The notes under the pieces were generated by a model. The model worked only from the letters and a program-made list of their open reading frames with translations, ran no database searches and had not been told where the DNA came from. This document shows positions 1 to 10,186 of a stretch of DNA of 64,000 nucleotides, piece by piece. Made by a program: the position numbers and the translations under genes. Location of the stretch: positions 1 to 64,000 of the forward strand of contig JADGKB010000034.1 in NCBI GenBank assembly GCA_027604185.1. The letters run 5' to 3'. The stretch is from Boothiomyces macroporosus (lineage: Eukaryota; Chytridiomycota; Chytridiomycetes; Rhizophydiales; Terramycetaceae). Positions within the stretch are counted from its first letter, which is position 1. Each line of letters opens with the position of its first letter.

Positions 1-2110
1 ACACCAAAGCAAAAGCAACTAAATATTCCATCAAATATCCAATTGTCTCAGGTTCCATGTTGGAACGAATTTTTTCTGCAAAACCTTTGATCATAGATGC
101 AAAAGGCACAAAGTAGCGGAGACATTCAATCACGGCCAATTCACTGATTTCTACCGTTCTCAGTATATTGTTTAGAACCAGACCGTAACCCAGCCCATAA
201 AGTATGGGCAAAGTACGCCACTTTCTTCCATATCAACTAGAAACTCCACATTCCCATTCCAAATTGCGTCGACCAACGCACGCTCAATCTTAGTGTGTAG
301 GACAACTCTGAGAAGAGGGTTCTTGTTGTTGTCCAGATCTCTTTTCAAAAATTGCAAGGGGAACTGAGGGCTGTTTGTATCGGATAGTCGAATGGCAAAT
401 TGATCGATTGCGTATTCAATATCTTTAAATTGCATATAATTATCCAGAATAAATGCTACAAAGCGTGGTCTTCCATGACAGAGTTTGAATGAAGAGATTC
501 TAGAAACTACATTACTCACATCCTGGACGTTATGCTCTTGCAGAAATTGTGTGGCATATGATACAACCTGTTCCTCCGACAGAGGTTCAAAATCGTAAAG
601 AGTTGCAGCTCTTCCCCAAAGCCCTCTCTTCATAGTGGTCGACAGTGACTCACTGAAATATGAATAGTTTATCCCAGTTCCTGACAATATATAGTGAGGA
701 AAACACTGTACCCTTGGAATAGTAAACTAACGGAGAAAAGAAAGGACGTTCGTTTTCACTTCCAGGTAGCTTATGCACTTTAGCGCTTTCTACACAACGC
801 TGAATTTCATCGATAGCAGTAAAAGGAAATGGATTTGAAATATTGATTTGATCAGTGAATTGATACCGCAATATCGTATAAAGATGATCAAAGGCATCGA
901 ATCCAAAGAACGTAACAGGATGGAGTTGCGCAAACAGGATTTCGCCGGGGGTATTGAATCCTTTTTCAATCAAGTAGTTGCATATAGTCACACGGATAAA
1001 GAATAACAACTTGATGAAAACTCCAACTTTTCCTGTTTCTTTTGCGTTGTCACATTCTATCATGCATCGGGTTATATCATTAGAGCCAAAATCATACTGA
1101 GTGGTCTTAAAAGTGAAAAAGTATCCATAATTGGAGTGCAGCAACTCCAACAGCATTCTTGTCTTTCCTGCACCAGAAACACCGAGAGCTACCTTAACAT
1201 CGTTCACTCCATCAAATTGATATGTAGTAGTTCTTCGATCCAGCCTATATTCCAAACAATTGTCATTGAACAAAACAGTGTTGTGGCGTTGAGCAACATC
1301 CACTTCCTTTTCGAGTAGGTAAATTGCATACTTTCTGAAACCTTCATTCGAATACAAGTCAAGATTGTTGTCTTGGATAAATTTTTCGTCGCTTTGGCGC
1401 CTTTCGAATTTAGCAATAGGAGTTTGACTTGAGGAATTGTCTACAACTCGGATGAATAGTGGGTTCAAGTCGTCATTTAGAGAGTAGCCAGGTAGATGGA
1501 GAATTTCGGTTAGTGGAAGACCAGGACGAATTGCCCCTTGTGAGGAAAGTGTGAGTTGATTGGGATCATATGTATCAAGCTGGATTTTGCAACTTAAACT
1601 CTTTTTGCAAGCCTTGAGAAAGTCGTATACATCTGTACATTCATTTGTGGACACTTCAGCTGGGTAGTTGTTTCCTCCCAGACAGTTCTGAACTGACGCC
1701 TGCCATTTTTTAAAAGATTTTCAAAATGAAATTAAACTTGGGTTCGTCAATGCAGATATTGATGACATGTGATTTGAAAGATAATAGGCCTTGTCTTACT
1801 AATGCTTGAAAAACCACTGGCAAATTATCTGTAATCTCTCTTGCAAGATATCACTGAAATACACCATATCATATAATAGAGAATAGGGAGTATTTTAAAC
1901 AAGGGTTCAGCAATAAATTGATTCATGCTTGGTGATGTATTCCTCAACGCATACCTTATTTTGAAATTTTAATCTGGGATGAAATGTATTCAATCCATGG
2001 TGCTCATTTTCTATTGAATATCGGATAATCACCATGGGTACATTCGTATTGTTGTTTCTTCCAAGACATTGTTTTCAGAATCAACAATGACCATTAAACT
2101 GAAACAAAGA
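1..2110 (-). pseudogene. decayed Crinkler-like P-loop NTPase gene (5' part; continues past window start)
   Basis: Homology-like reading runs on the minus strand from about 2110 to position 1 but changes frame several times. The best block (1654 to about 700) has a Walker-A motif GVSGAGKT followed by a stretch resembling the NTPase region of Crinkler (CRN) effectors. The next block (687 to 172) begins with SGTGIN, typical of the same family. Frame changes are seen at an A-run at 700-703, near 190-205, and at a T/A homopolymer near 1709-1719. Weaker fragments lie upstream between about 1800 and 2110. The longest open frame has no ATG at its start. Large genes nearby are intact, so sequencing error is a less likely cause, though homopolymer errors cannot be excluded. 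CRN proteins are secreted or nuclear cell-death effectors in oomycetes and some early fungi. This copy looks dead. Confidence 0.55.
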
Positions 2111-2693
2111 AATTACAACTGAGCTTGAGCAATTCTAAAACACTCGCTCAACTTTCTCTCAATAATTGTTCCTTGGCAATAGAAGGTTGGTACTAGAAGG
2201 GTTAAAGATGAGAGTATATCTTGTAGGTATTTTAATTCATATACACTCTTATGTTAGATATAACGGTGTTTCAATGTGTTCATGTTAATATAATATTCAC
2301 TTCATATCACATTATTTCGTATCAGGACAAGCTCAATAAAAGTAAGTTAAAAATGTACCATTGTAAAGCTAAAAATGAGTTGAAATCCAGCCAGACTTTT
2401 TGTTAATTTCGTAAACCAACAAAGATAGAATTTGAATGCAATGACGAAAGGTACTCTCTCACACAAGCAGTAAAGTTTTGATTGGGAGTGTGATGGAACT
2501 AACAATGTATACTTGGCTATTGTAATCAACCCCTTTGAAATACACAAATAGTTGATGTGATTTATATTTGGGACTATGTAGTACAAAGTGTGAACACAAA
2601 TATGCTTTTGGTGACTAGATAAATTTGCTGTCTATTAGCAAGAAATAAAGATAATCACTATTTTTCAAACGTGTTTATATTTGATAAAAGCAG
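2111..2693. other. intergenic, no gene recognised
   Basis: AT-rich stretch between the Crinkler-like relic and the PhzF-like gene. Only short open frames without family resemblance or plausible splice joins are present. I see nothing supportable in it. Confidence 0.5.
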
Positions 2694-3514
2694 CTATGGC
2701 AACTCAATGAATCCACCGCCAATTTCAACGACTCTTCCTTCAACATACACATTCTCTTCTTCAACTATAATGTTGACCACACATTTGCGATGTACTAGGT
2801 GTCCTTGCTCCAACTGGTATACACCATACATCTTTTTACTCTGCAACAGTCTCCCCAAACAAGCACATGCACTCCCGGTACCTATATCAAATACGAATTA
2901 CCTGGATCTTCTACTATTTGATGTCCCTCGTCGAAAAAGAATCTTGAAGTGATTTTGGATCCATCAAGTACATACATTAGTATCTGATTGACTCCCATGC
3001 GTTTCATTTCTGAAATGTTGGATACCGCTTTAAACAGGGTATCTCTGCTATCCACTTTGGCCATCAATTGTCTTATTCCAGAGTGCACCCAAATTGTTTC
3101 CAACAGCTTGATTCCTACACCAGATTCAACATTTCTAGTTTCTGGTTCAAATGTTGCCGGATTAGCTCGAAATTTGAAATAGTCATTACGGTGACTAATT
3201 GGAATGATACCAGCTTTGGTTTCAATTTGATCGCACTTTCCAAACAGCTTATGAATAATGAATGAGCTTCCCAATGTAGGATGTCCTGCGAATGGTAATT
3301 CAACCGATGTGGTAAATATGCGCACCTTTTTAGTGTCGGAATCTGTTTCCAAGATGAACAAAGTCTCGGAAAGGTTAAATTGTCGAGCTAGTTTCTGCAT
3401 CAACTCTTCCGGAGTAGGAGAAACAAACACGCATAGCTGGTTTCCTTGAAGCAAGTCTTTTTCTTCAGGGCAGAAAACATTCACTAGTCGGTACTCTAAT
3501 TTCATGAGATTCAA
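2694..3514 (-). CDS. PhzF-family epimerase/isomerase
   Basis: Two exons (3514-2902 and 2881-2694) around a 20-nt intron at 2882-2901 give about 266 residues, the usual PhzF length. The N-terminal part carries PhzF features: an early FCP.. segment, LPFAGHPTLG near residue 70 and EDPGTGSACACLG across the splice junction, equivalent to the EDPVTGSA motif. PhzF proteins have two similar diaminopimelate-epimerase-like lobes and isomerise small metabolites; eukaryotic members mostly have unknown substrates. The start is the first ATG of the frame, with a second Met three codons later. Divergent from the phosphoglucomutase, sharing a 256-bp promoter region that holds a tandem repeat. Confidence 0.85.
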
Positions 3515-3521
3515 AGACTAT

Positions 3522-3599
3522 GAACTGCGGAATGACAAAAAATCACCTGATTTCGAAATGCGGAATTACAAAGTCACCTGATTTCGAACTGCGGATTCC
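3522..3599. repeat. imperfect 31-33 bp tandem repeat in a bidirectional promoter
   Basis: Two near-complete units (3522-3554, 3555-3585) and a partial third (3586-3599). Each begins GAACTGCGG/GAAATGCGG and the complete units end TCACCTGATTTC. The array lies just upstream of the PhzF-like start and about 170 bp upstream of PGM2, so the repeated motifs could be factor-binding sites. That role is inference. Confidence 0.7.
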
Positions 3600-3770
3600 A
3601 ACTCTAGAGTCATTGTCGAGGATCTTTGGTGGGACATTGCGGGTCTAAATCTCGCCGAGAATACTAATAATCATATGCCCATTTTAATTTCCCATTCACA
3701 TCAACCCACTGAGCCGAAACATATGAGTAATTATTGCATGAAAAAATCTTGCAAAATAAAAAATAATCTC

Positions 3771-5549
3771 ATGGCCGACATTGACGCACTAGTTCAAGAA
3801 TATTTATCTCTCGATCAAAACCCAGCTACAAATCAGGAAATCAAGGGTCTATTTGAAAAAAAGGACTTTGCCACTCTCAAGGCCTTGTTGACCAACAGAT
3901 TAGAGTTTGGAACTGCAGGATTGCGGGCAGAGATGGGTTCAGGGTACTCAAGAATGAATGAATTGACTGTAATTCAAGCAACCCAGGGACTGTATGCTCA
4001 TTTACATTCTACTGTTCCAAATTTAAAAGACAAAGGTGTGGTCGTGGGACATGATCACAGGTTCAATTCCGATTCATTCGCGAAACTAACTGCCGCAGTA
4101 TTCCTATCAAAGGATGTCAAAGTCTATTATCTAAAAGGACTAGTACATACTCCACTTGTTCCATTCACTGTGACAACCACAGGGGCTGCGTGTGGTATCA
4201 TGATTACCGCCAGCCATAATCCAAAGCAAGACAATGGATACAAGGTGTACGCTGCCAACGGATGTCAAATAATTGCACCAACAGATAAGCAAGTTGCGCA
4301 AAAGATTCTCGAGAATTTGAAACCATGGACTTGGGATTACGACTTGGTAAACACCAGCAAGTTGGTCGTCGAAAAAACTGAAGAGTTCAAAGAAAAGTAC
4401 TTTGCAAGACTGGCTGAAATCCGACACTTCCCAACTAAATCAAAAAATGTAAAGTTTCTCTACACGGCTATGCATGGAGTTGGATTGGAATTTGCTAAAA
4501 AGTCTTTTAAAGCCTTCAATCTACCTGAATTTGAATTGTGCCAAGAGCAAGGTATGTTCTCTTTAATTTAGTGTTGCCTGATCCAGATTTTCCTACGGTA
4601 AAGTTCCCAAACCCTGAAGAAAAAGGTGCTTTGGATTTGGCAATAAAGAGTGCTGACAAAGTAGGAGCACAAATTATACTTGCCAACGATCCAGATGCGG
4701 ACAGATTAGCGATTGCTGAAAAGGTAGGAGACAAGTGGCACGTATTCACTGGCAATCAAATTGGTGTTATTTTGGCCAGTTTTATTCTTGAATCATTCAA
4801 GGAAAAAGGCCAAACTGCAAATCTAGGTGTGTTGACTACCACTGTCTCTAGTCATATGCTGGAAGAACTAGCAAAGATGAATGGAATGAGGTTTGAAGAA
4901 ACGCTTACTGGATTCAAGTGGCTAGGCAATAAAGCAATTGAAATGGAAAAAGAAGGAACCAAAGCAATATTTGCATATGAAGAAGCGATTGGTACGATTT
5001 GTTAATGTAGGCTTCATGTGCTATGATATTGTAAAGGACAAGGATGGAGTATCTGCCTTGGGAGTCTTTTCTGAATGGGCAAATCATTTGTATGGCAAAG
5101 GCCAAACTGTATATGATCATTTACAGAACTTGTACCAAAAGTATGGATACTGGGTTTCTCAAAACTCTTATTTCATTTGCCATGATAAGCCAACAATCAA
5201 CAAAATTTTTGATAAAATCCGATATGCCCCAAATTCAACAAACTTGGACTATCCAAATGAAATTGGAGGATTTAAAGTGGTCTATGTCAGAGATTTGACT
5301 ATTGGGTACGATAATCTAGCTCCAAACAACAAACCAGCTCTGCCTGTCTCAAGTTCATCTCAAATGGTCACATTCAAACTGGAAAACGATTGTCTTATTA
5401 CTCTCCGCACCAGCGGTACTGAACCAAAGATAAAGTACTATACCGAATACAAAGGTAGGGATGCTGAGTCTGGTAAAACCGAACTAGCAAAAATTGTGCA
5501 ATCCATGATTGACAATCTACTAGAACCTCAATTAAACAACCTTCAATAA
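3771..5549 (+). CDS. PGM2: phosphoglucomutase/phosphopentomutase, PGM2-like
   Basis: Three exons (3771-4551, 4572-4991, 5011-5549) split by 20- and 19-nt introns encode about 579 residues, right for PGM2-type alpha-D-phosphohexomutases. Key sites are visible: the phosphoserine loop TASHNPKQDNGYK (about residue 145), the metal loop DPDADR (about 300) and the phosphate-binding RTSGTEPK near the C-terminus. It interconverts glucose-1-P/glucose-6-P or ribose-1-P/ribose-5-P in the cytosol; the purine nucleoside phosphorylase at 58815 would supply ribose-1-P. The start is set at MADIDALV because the upstream in-frame ATGs add unconserved sequence. It ends 11 bp before the convergent 7TM gene stop. 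Confidence 0.95.
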
Positions 5550-5560
5550 AAAATTCCACT

Positions 5561-7285
5561 CTATTTATTTATAATCTTGAATTCATATCCTTTCTGTGGT
5601 CTGTAGTATACCTCTTTTGCACCCTGCCCACTGTACTGCATATCAATCAAATTTTCAAAAGCAGTGGAACTGGCACTGCGCTTCATACTGGAAGAAGTAG
5701 AATCAACTATAGGACTGGTATTCATCTGGAGTTTATCACTAGAATCGACGCGTTTCAAAATCTTGTTTTCCAAATGGATTGCTGGTGGTAAATCATCAAC
5801 AGTATTGTTTTTCAAGACACTGTCGGAATGGTAATGAGTTGGGCTTCCATTTGTAGTCGAACCAAAGTTGTTTTTACCCACCAATTTCAAAGTTTCAATA
5901 ATTCGTAGTGTAAAGATAGAGTGAAGGAGTAAACAAGTTGTAGTGTAAGCAACAATATTGATTTCTACGAGATCGCTGCCAAAAATACCAGTGTACCAGT
6001 CCAATACTTTAAGGACATAGTACATACCAAACACCAATACTTGGCCGCCAATTAAATAAACTAGTGCTGGATCAATTTCATTTAGGAGATATAGCACTCT
6101 AACAATTGAAGTTTCTTTAGATCCAAACTTTACCATTGTGAAAGCAAAATACATTGGCCAAAAGCAGTTCCAAATAAGCATGAAAAAAGTCCTACGGTTT
6201 AATCAAAAGTACCAGTAAACGCCCAATGAATGCCAAGTGGTAAATGAGGAGATATACGTCTGTGTGGTTTGGAAATATCCTCCGCCATTTAAATAGTAGA
6301 TGGTGTAGCTTCCACCGTTCAAACCAATATGAAGCAATATAATTGCACCGTACACAAATGCGCGGACCAGATAAGAAAACTCGAACAATACAGAGAAAAT
6401 CAAAGTGTTTGTGAGGAATGTGCTGGTAAGTGTCCCGATTCCATAACTGATTGCCAAAAATTCTGAAAAGACGGCCATGGATTCAGTTGATTTGAAATAA
6501 TACACCCAAAAGATGTAGGATAATATTCCCCAGAACAAGTAGAATAATTGGCAAGTGATTGTTAAAAAGTGCACAAAGAGAAAGCCTAGTTTGGATCTGA
6601 CAATCTTGTACAGTGCCTGTGAAAGCTTGATGAATTGGAATACAATCCCCAAAGAAATTGAAATTGCAGCCAGAAAATCATCTGGCTTGTTGAATTGTGG
6701 AATCAATAACGCGTTTGGGATTGATGCAACCCAGCTGAATTGAACATTACCCGTAATAGCACCAAATTGAGCAGTAACTGGTCCAAGGAATTGCGAATTG
6801 AAAGTTTGAGAAATCAAGGAGAGCTGAAACTCGTCAAACTTTCCAGAGCACTGTTTCTTTTCATATTGTCGAAAGGTACCATTTTGAAAGCACTCGAATA
6901 ATCCATCTATGCAATCTGATTGAGGAGTCAATAAAATCCGTTGTTGTCTTTGGGTAGAAGTAACTGAGCAATATTGATGTTTTGTTGCACTTTCAGGAAT
7001 CAGACTAGATAGATCACCATCCAATTGTGAGTTGCTTACAAACGTTGCACCACTACCAAATGGATTGGTCCACTGTGGAATCAATGACGAGTAGCAGCAG
7101 TTACCACCAAGCATATAGTTTCCACAGCTGCTTAGTGGAACCAACGCTGTTGTAAAGTTGTAGAATACAGAGTACATGTTTTCATTGAATACATAGATAA
7201 CTGGTGGTGCCCCAGAACAGTCATTCGTATAGTATTGAGACTGGACGATGATTGCTGATACTGCTGGAAATAACATTAAATTCAA
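5561..7285 (-). CDS. orphan secretory-pathway multi-pass membrane protein (7TM receptor-like)
   Basis: Two exons (7285-6213 and 6191-5561; 21-nt intron 6192-6212) encode about 567 residues. A short N-terminal hydrophobic segment (likely signal peptide) precedes a roughly 190-residue Cys- and Asn-rich ectodomain with paired Cys (SSCGNY, GNCCYS). About seven hydrophobic segments follow (residues roughly 205-455), then a 110-residue Ser/Thr-rich polar tail. The layout of a large ectodomain, seven helices and a cytosolic tail resembles a GPCR, but I recognise no family motif. It differs from the tandem receptors at 20.9-25.3 kb. Function unknown. Confidence 0.8.
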
Positions 7286-7350
7286 AGTCGTGGATTGGTG
7301 TTTTTAATACACAAACAAACCACAAATATTCTCTGATGAATTAATCACCG

Positions 7351-7420
7351 CTCTATTTATTCTAATGCTCTATTCATTCTAACCCTCTATTCATATTGAT
7401 GGTCTATTTATTCTTATGCT
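7351..7420. repeat. short tandem repeat, about 17 bp x 4, in a divergent promoter
   Basis: Four imperfect units based on CTCTATTTATTCTAATG lie between the 7TM gene and the methylesterase gene. The array overlaps the first in-frame ATG (7416) of the downstream open frame, which is one reason to place that gene's start further down at 7569. Confidence 0.65.
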
Positions 7421-7568
7421 GTTCCCATCTCCAAGGTCCAAATTGTCGTGTTTGCTCTCGGTTCTATCACCAGAGAAACTTATATCTTTGAGTTTGGTAC
7501 GTACATCGGGTTTAATAACCGACTCTAAGAGCATTGAAATATCTACCAAAAATATTCACTTTTTCAAA

Positions 7569-8459
7569 ATGCCAATCATGGAAGTAAACGGAAATCGGTT
7601 CAATTACGAACTGAAAATAGTTTCGCCTTCATCGCCACTGCTAGTATTTCATCATGGCGGCGGTCACTCTCTACATTCATTTACTCTGCTAGTAGACAAG
7701 CTAAATTACAACACGCTCACTTTTGATTGCCGCCAACATGGACAAACAGAAACCACGAATGATGCAGATTTATCGCTTGAAACATTAACCGATGATCTAG
7801 TGTCTCTAATTCAAAAGTTAGAGTACAAGGAACTGGTTTTAATAGGACACAGTATTTAAAGTTGACATAGGTATGGGTGCACCAGTGGTAATATCCGCAG
7901 TACCACGATTGAAAAAAGTAGTTGGTGTGATTGTGTTGGATGTTGTTGAAGGCACTGCGATTGAAAGCTTGGGAATGATGATGAGTATTCTTATGCGAAG
8001 ACCAAAGAGTTTCAAAAGTGAACAAGATGCAATCGAATGGAGTTTTAAAAACGGAGGAAAGAATCTGGAAAGTTTAAAGATTTCGGTTCCAGGACAGTTG
8101 CGTAAAGTGAACGAAAAGTATTATTGGAGAACGGACCTTGAATCTTCAAAAGTATATTGGCAAGGTAAGTTGGAAATCGTTATTTTTAGTCCAGATTAAT
8201 TGCAGGTTGGTTTGAAAATATGAGTGAAAAGTTTTTGGCGTGTAAATGTGCGAAATTGCTGGTATTGGCTGGTGCGGATAGATTGGACAAGCCATTGATG
8301 ATTGGCCAAATGCAAGGAAAGTTTCAATTGATCATTATTCCGGAAAGCGGGCATTTGATACAGGAAGATGTGCCAGAAAAGTTGGCGGTGATTATCGATG
8401 AATTCTACAAGCGAAATCAACCATTGGATATCTCGAAAATTAGAAAACCGCTCCATTAA
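7569..8459 (+). CDS. PPME1: protein phosphatase methylesterase 1 (PP2A demethylase)
   Basis: Exons 7569-7851, 7871-8164 and 8206-8459, joined across a 19-nt and a 41-nt intron, encode about 276 residues of an alpha/beta hydrolase. Diagnostic pieces are the oxyanion motif HHGGGHS (about residue 28), the nucleophile elbow GHSMG split by intron 1, and LAGADRLDKPLMIGQMQGKFQ followed by SGHLIQED with the catalytic His, closely matching PPME1. The enzyme removes the C-terminal methyl ester of PP2A catalytic subunits. An upstream in-frame ATG at 7416 would add 51 unconserved residues and begins inside a repeat, so 7569 is preferred. The 41-nt intron is anomalous in this genome. Confidence 0.92.
8165..8205 (+). 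other. 41-nt intron of PPME1, possibly nested (intron within intron)
   Basis: The reading frame and PPME1 homology require all 41 nt to be removed. It contains an internal GT at 8169 and AG at 8188-8189. Removing 8169-8189 (21 nt) leaves a 20-nt sequence with GTAA at the front, ATTAAT and a terminal GCAG, which matches the normal introns of this window. The inner piece has a poorer branch motif. A plain 41-nt intron is equally possible. Confidence 0.5.
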
Positions 8460-8512
8460 ATAAAGTGCTATTTAAATATCAATTTTTTGGGTTCAATTTT
8501 TTTGTTTCAGAA

Positions 8513-10122
8513 ATGCTTGTTATTTTAGCTACAGGCAACTTTCCAATAGATAAACAGCTCTGCAAACCAAAGCCGCTTTTGCAGTATGGTAATTGGGAAC
8601 TAACAAGGCGGAAAATCCCTCGTTTCCCGGTTATTTGGAATAGACGAGAATACCATACTGTTCACTGATCAACAGAATTACCATCACTATGAGCATTTTG
8701 AAAACGTCAAATGTACAGGATTAGTAACAGAATACCATGTTAGAGACAGTTTGAGGACTGTCATGGGATTATTATTTCGGTTGTTGGAACCCAAAGGAGA
8801 GAGTCAAAGACACTACTTTAATCCTATCGTATTGAAGCCGGATGAAACCATTACAGTTGTGACTGCAGACATGCTTCCAATTGCAGAGCTTAAAGAAAAC
8901 TGGACAGACGACTATTGCAGTTTTGCTTACTTGAAAACACCATGCAACTACCCAATATTTCAATTCAATTCCAAAGCGGTTCCAAAAGTAAGGTCGTGGA
9001 TAGAAAATGGGAGAAATTATTTCGATTTGCTCTATTCATTCAAAGAAAAAAACAGCTTTGAAATCTGTGGAAAGGTGAATGACTGGCTTCAGGATTATTT
9101 GAATTTGAAGGATTTCGATTGGTTTCCTACCCTTTACTCTCCGCAACTGGTTGAAGAGAGGGTTTATGCCCGAGTTGGCTTGATTGGAAACCCTTCTGGT
9201 ACTTTACACTAACACAGATGGATTCAACGGGAAATGCATATCAGCAACAATCAAAAACTATTACGCAACAGTAAAGCTAGAGTCGAGCCCTGACTCTACC
9301 ATAAAGCTGTTGTGCGATGAAGATTTGCCAAGTATTTCTGCAGCAAATCACTCTTTGCGGACGAACGGCTACTATGGCACCAACCGCTTGTTTTTAGCTA
9401 CATTGAAACAGTTTACGGATTACACTAATGAAAATGATACTGCATTGCCTGAAAAAGGGTTCAGATTATCTGTCAAAACCAATATTCCTAAACAAGTTGG
9501 ATTAGCGGGGAGTTCAGCAATAGTAATTGGGATTTTAAAGTGCTTGGTAAAGTATTACAATGTAACTATACCTCCTGAAATTCTATCTACTGTTGCATTA
9601 AACGTTGAGCTGGTAGAACTAGGTATTCAAGCTGGGTACCAAGATAGGGTTGTACAGAGCTATGGAGGCACGGTTTACATGGATTTCACAAATACATCCA
9701 AAGGATACGGCATATACGAAAAGATGAACGTTAAACTACCCAGGATGTGGTTGGCATACAATCCTAAACCCAAGGAAAGCGGCCAGGTACATAACAATGT
9801 AAAACAACGATACCTAGAAGGAGATTTCCAAGTTACAAATGTAATGAAACAACTTGGCCAACTAACAGATGAGTTTTACACTGCCTTGAAAACAAAAAGT
9901 GATATCACAAAGATGATAAAAAAGAATTTTGAACTACGAAAGAGTATTTATAGTATCAGCCCGGATATGCAAGAAATGATTTCTATTGCTGAAAAGTACG
10001 GAAATTGCGCAAAGTTTAGCGGGAGCGGTGGTTGCTGTATTGGAATTGGTGGCAATGAAGAAGAGTTGCAGAAAGAGATGGAGCAAAGAGGTTTTGTCTT
10101 TACTGTTATTGAATTTGAATAA
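8513..10122 (+). CDS. bifunctional nucleotidyltransferase-like / glucuronokinase (GHMP kinase) fusion
   Basis: Three exons (8513-8588, 8608-9198, 9218-10122; two 19-nt introns) encode about 523 residues. Residues 1-200 form a sugar-nucleotidyltransferase-like domain (ILATG start, KPKPLLQYGGKSL as the substrate-binding start), here quite short. From about 205 the sequence reads ARVGLIGNPSDGFNGKTIS-like, the N-terminal signature of glucuronokinase, followed by the GHMP ATP loop GLAGSSAIVIG (about 315), GIQAGYQDR (about 360) and C-terminal FSGSGG. It would phosphorylate glucuronic acid to glucuronate-1-P and perhaps couple this to UDP-glucuronate formation (salvage). The start is the ATG 53 bp after the methylesterase stop; an upstream GTG extension is unlikely. 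Confidence 0.85.
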
Positions 10123-10186
10123 AGAATAAACTTTGATCGAATGCGTATTAATAGCACGAAAGGAAATAGAAATATATTAAACAGTG

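Noticed and set aside
687..717. 31-nt GT-AG segment on the minus strand that could be an intron in the Crinkler-like gene
   Set aside because: Its length is outside the 19-22 (or 41) nt pattern, and the bases encode part of the expected family sequence in another frame, so a one-base frame change in the A-run is the simpler reading.
7416..7568. N-terminal extension of the methylesterase from the ATG at 7416
   Set aside because: The start lies in a tandem repeat and the added 51 residues show no family similarity.
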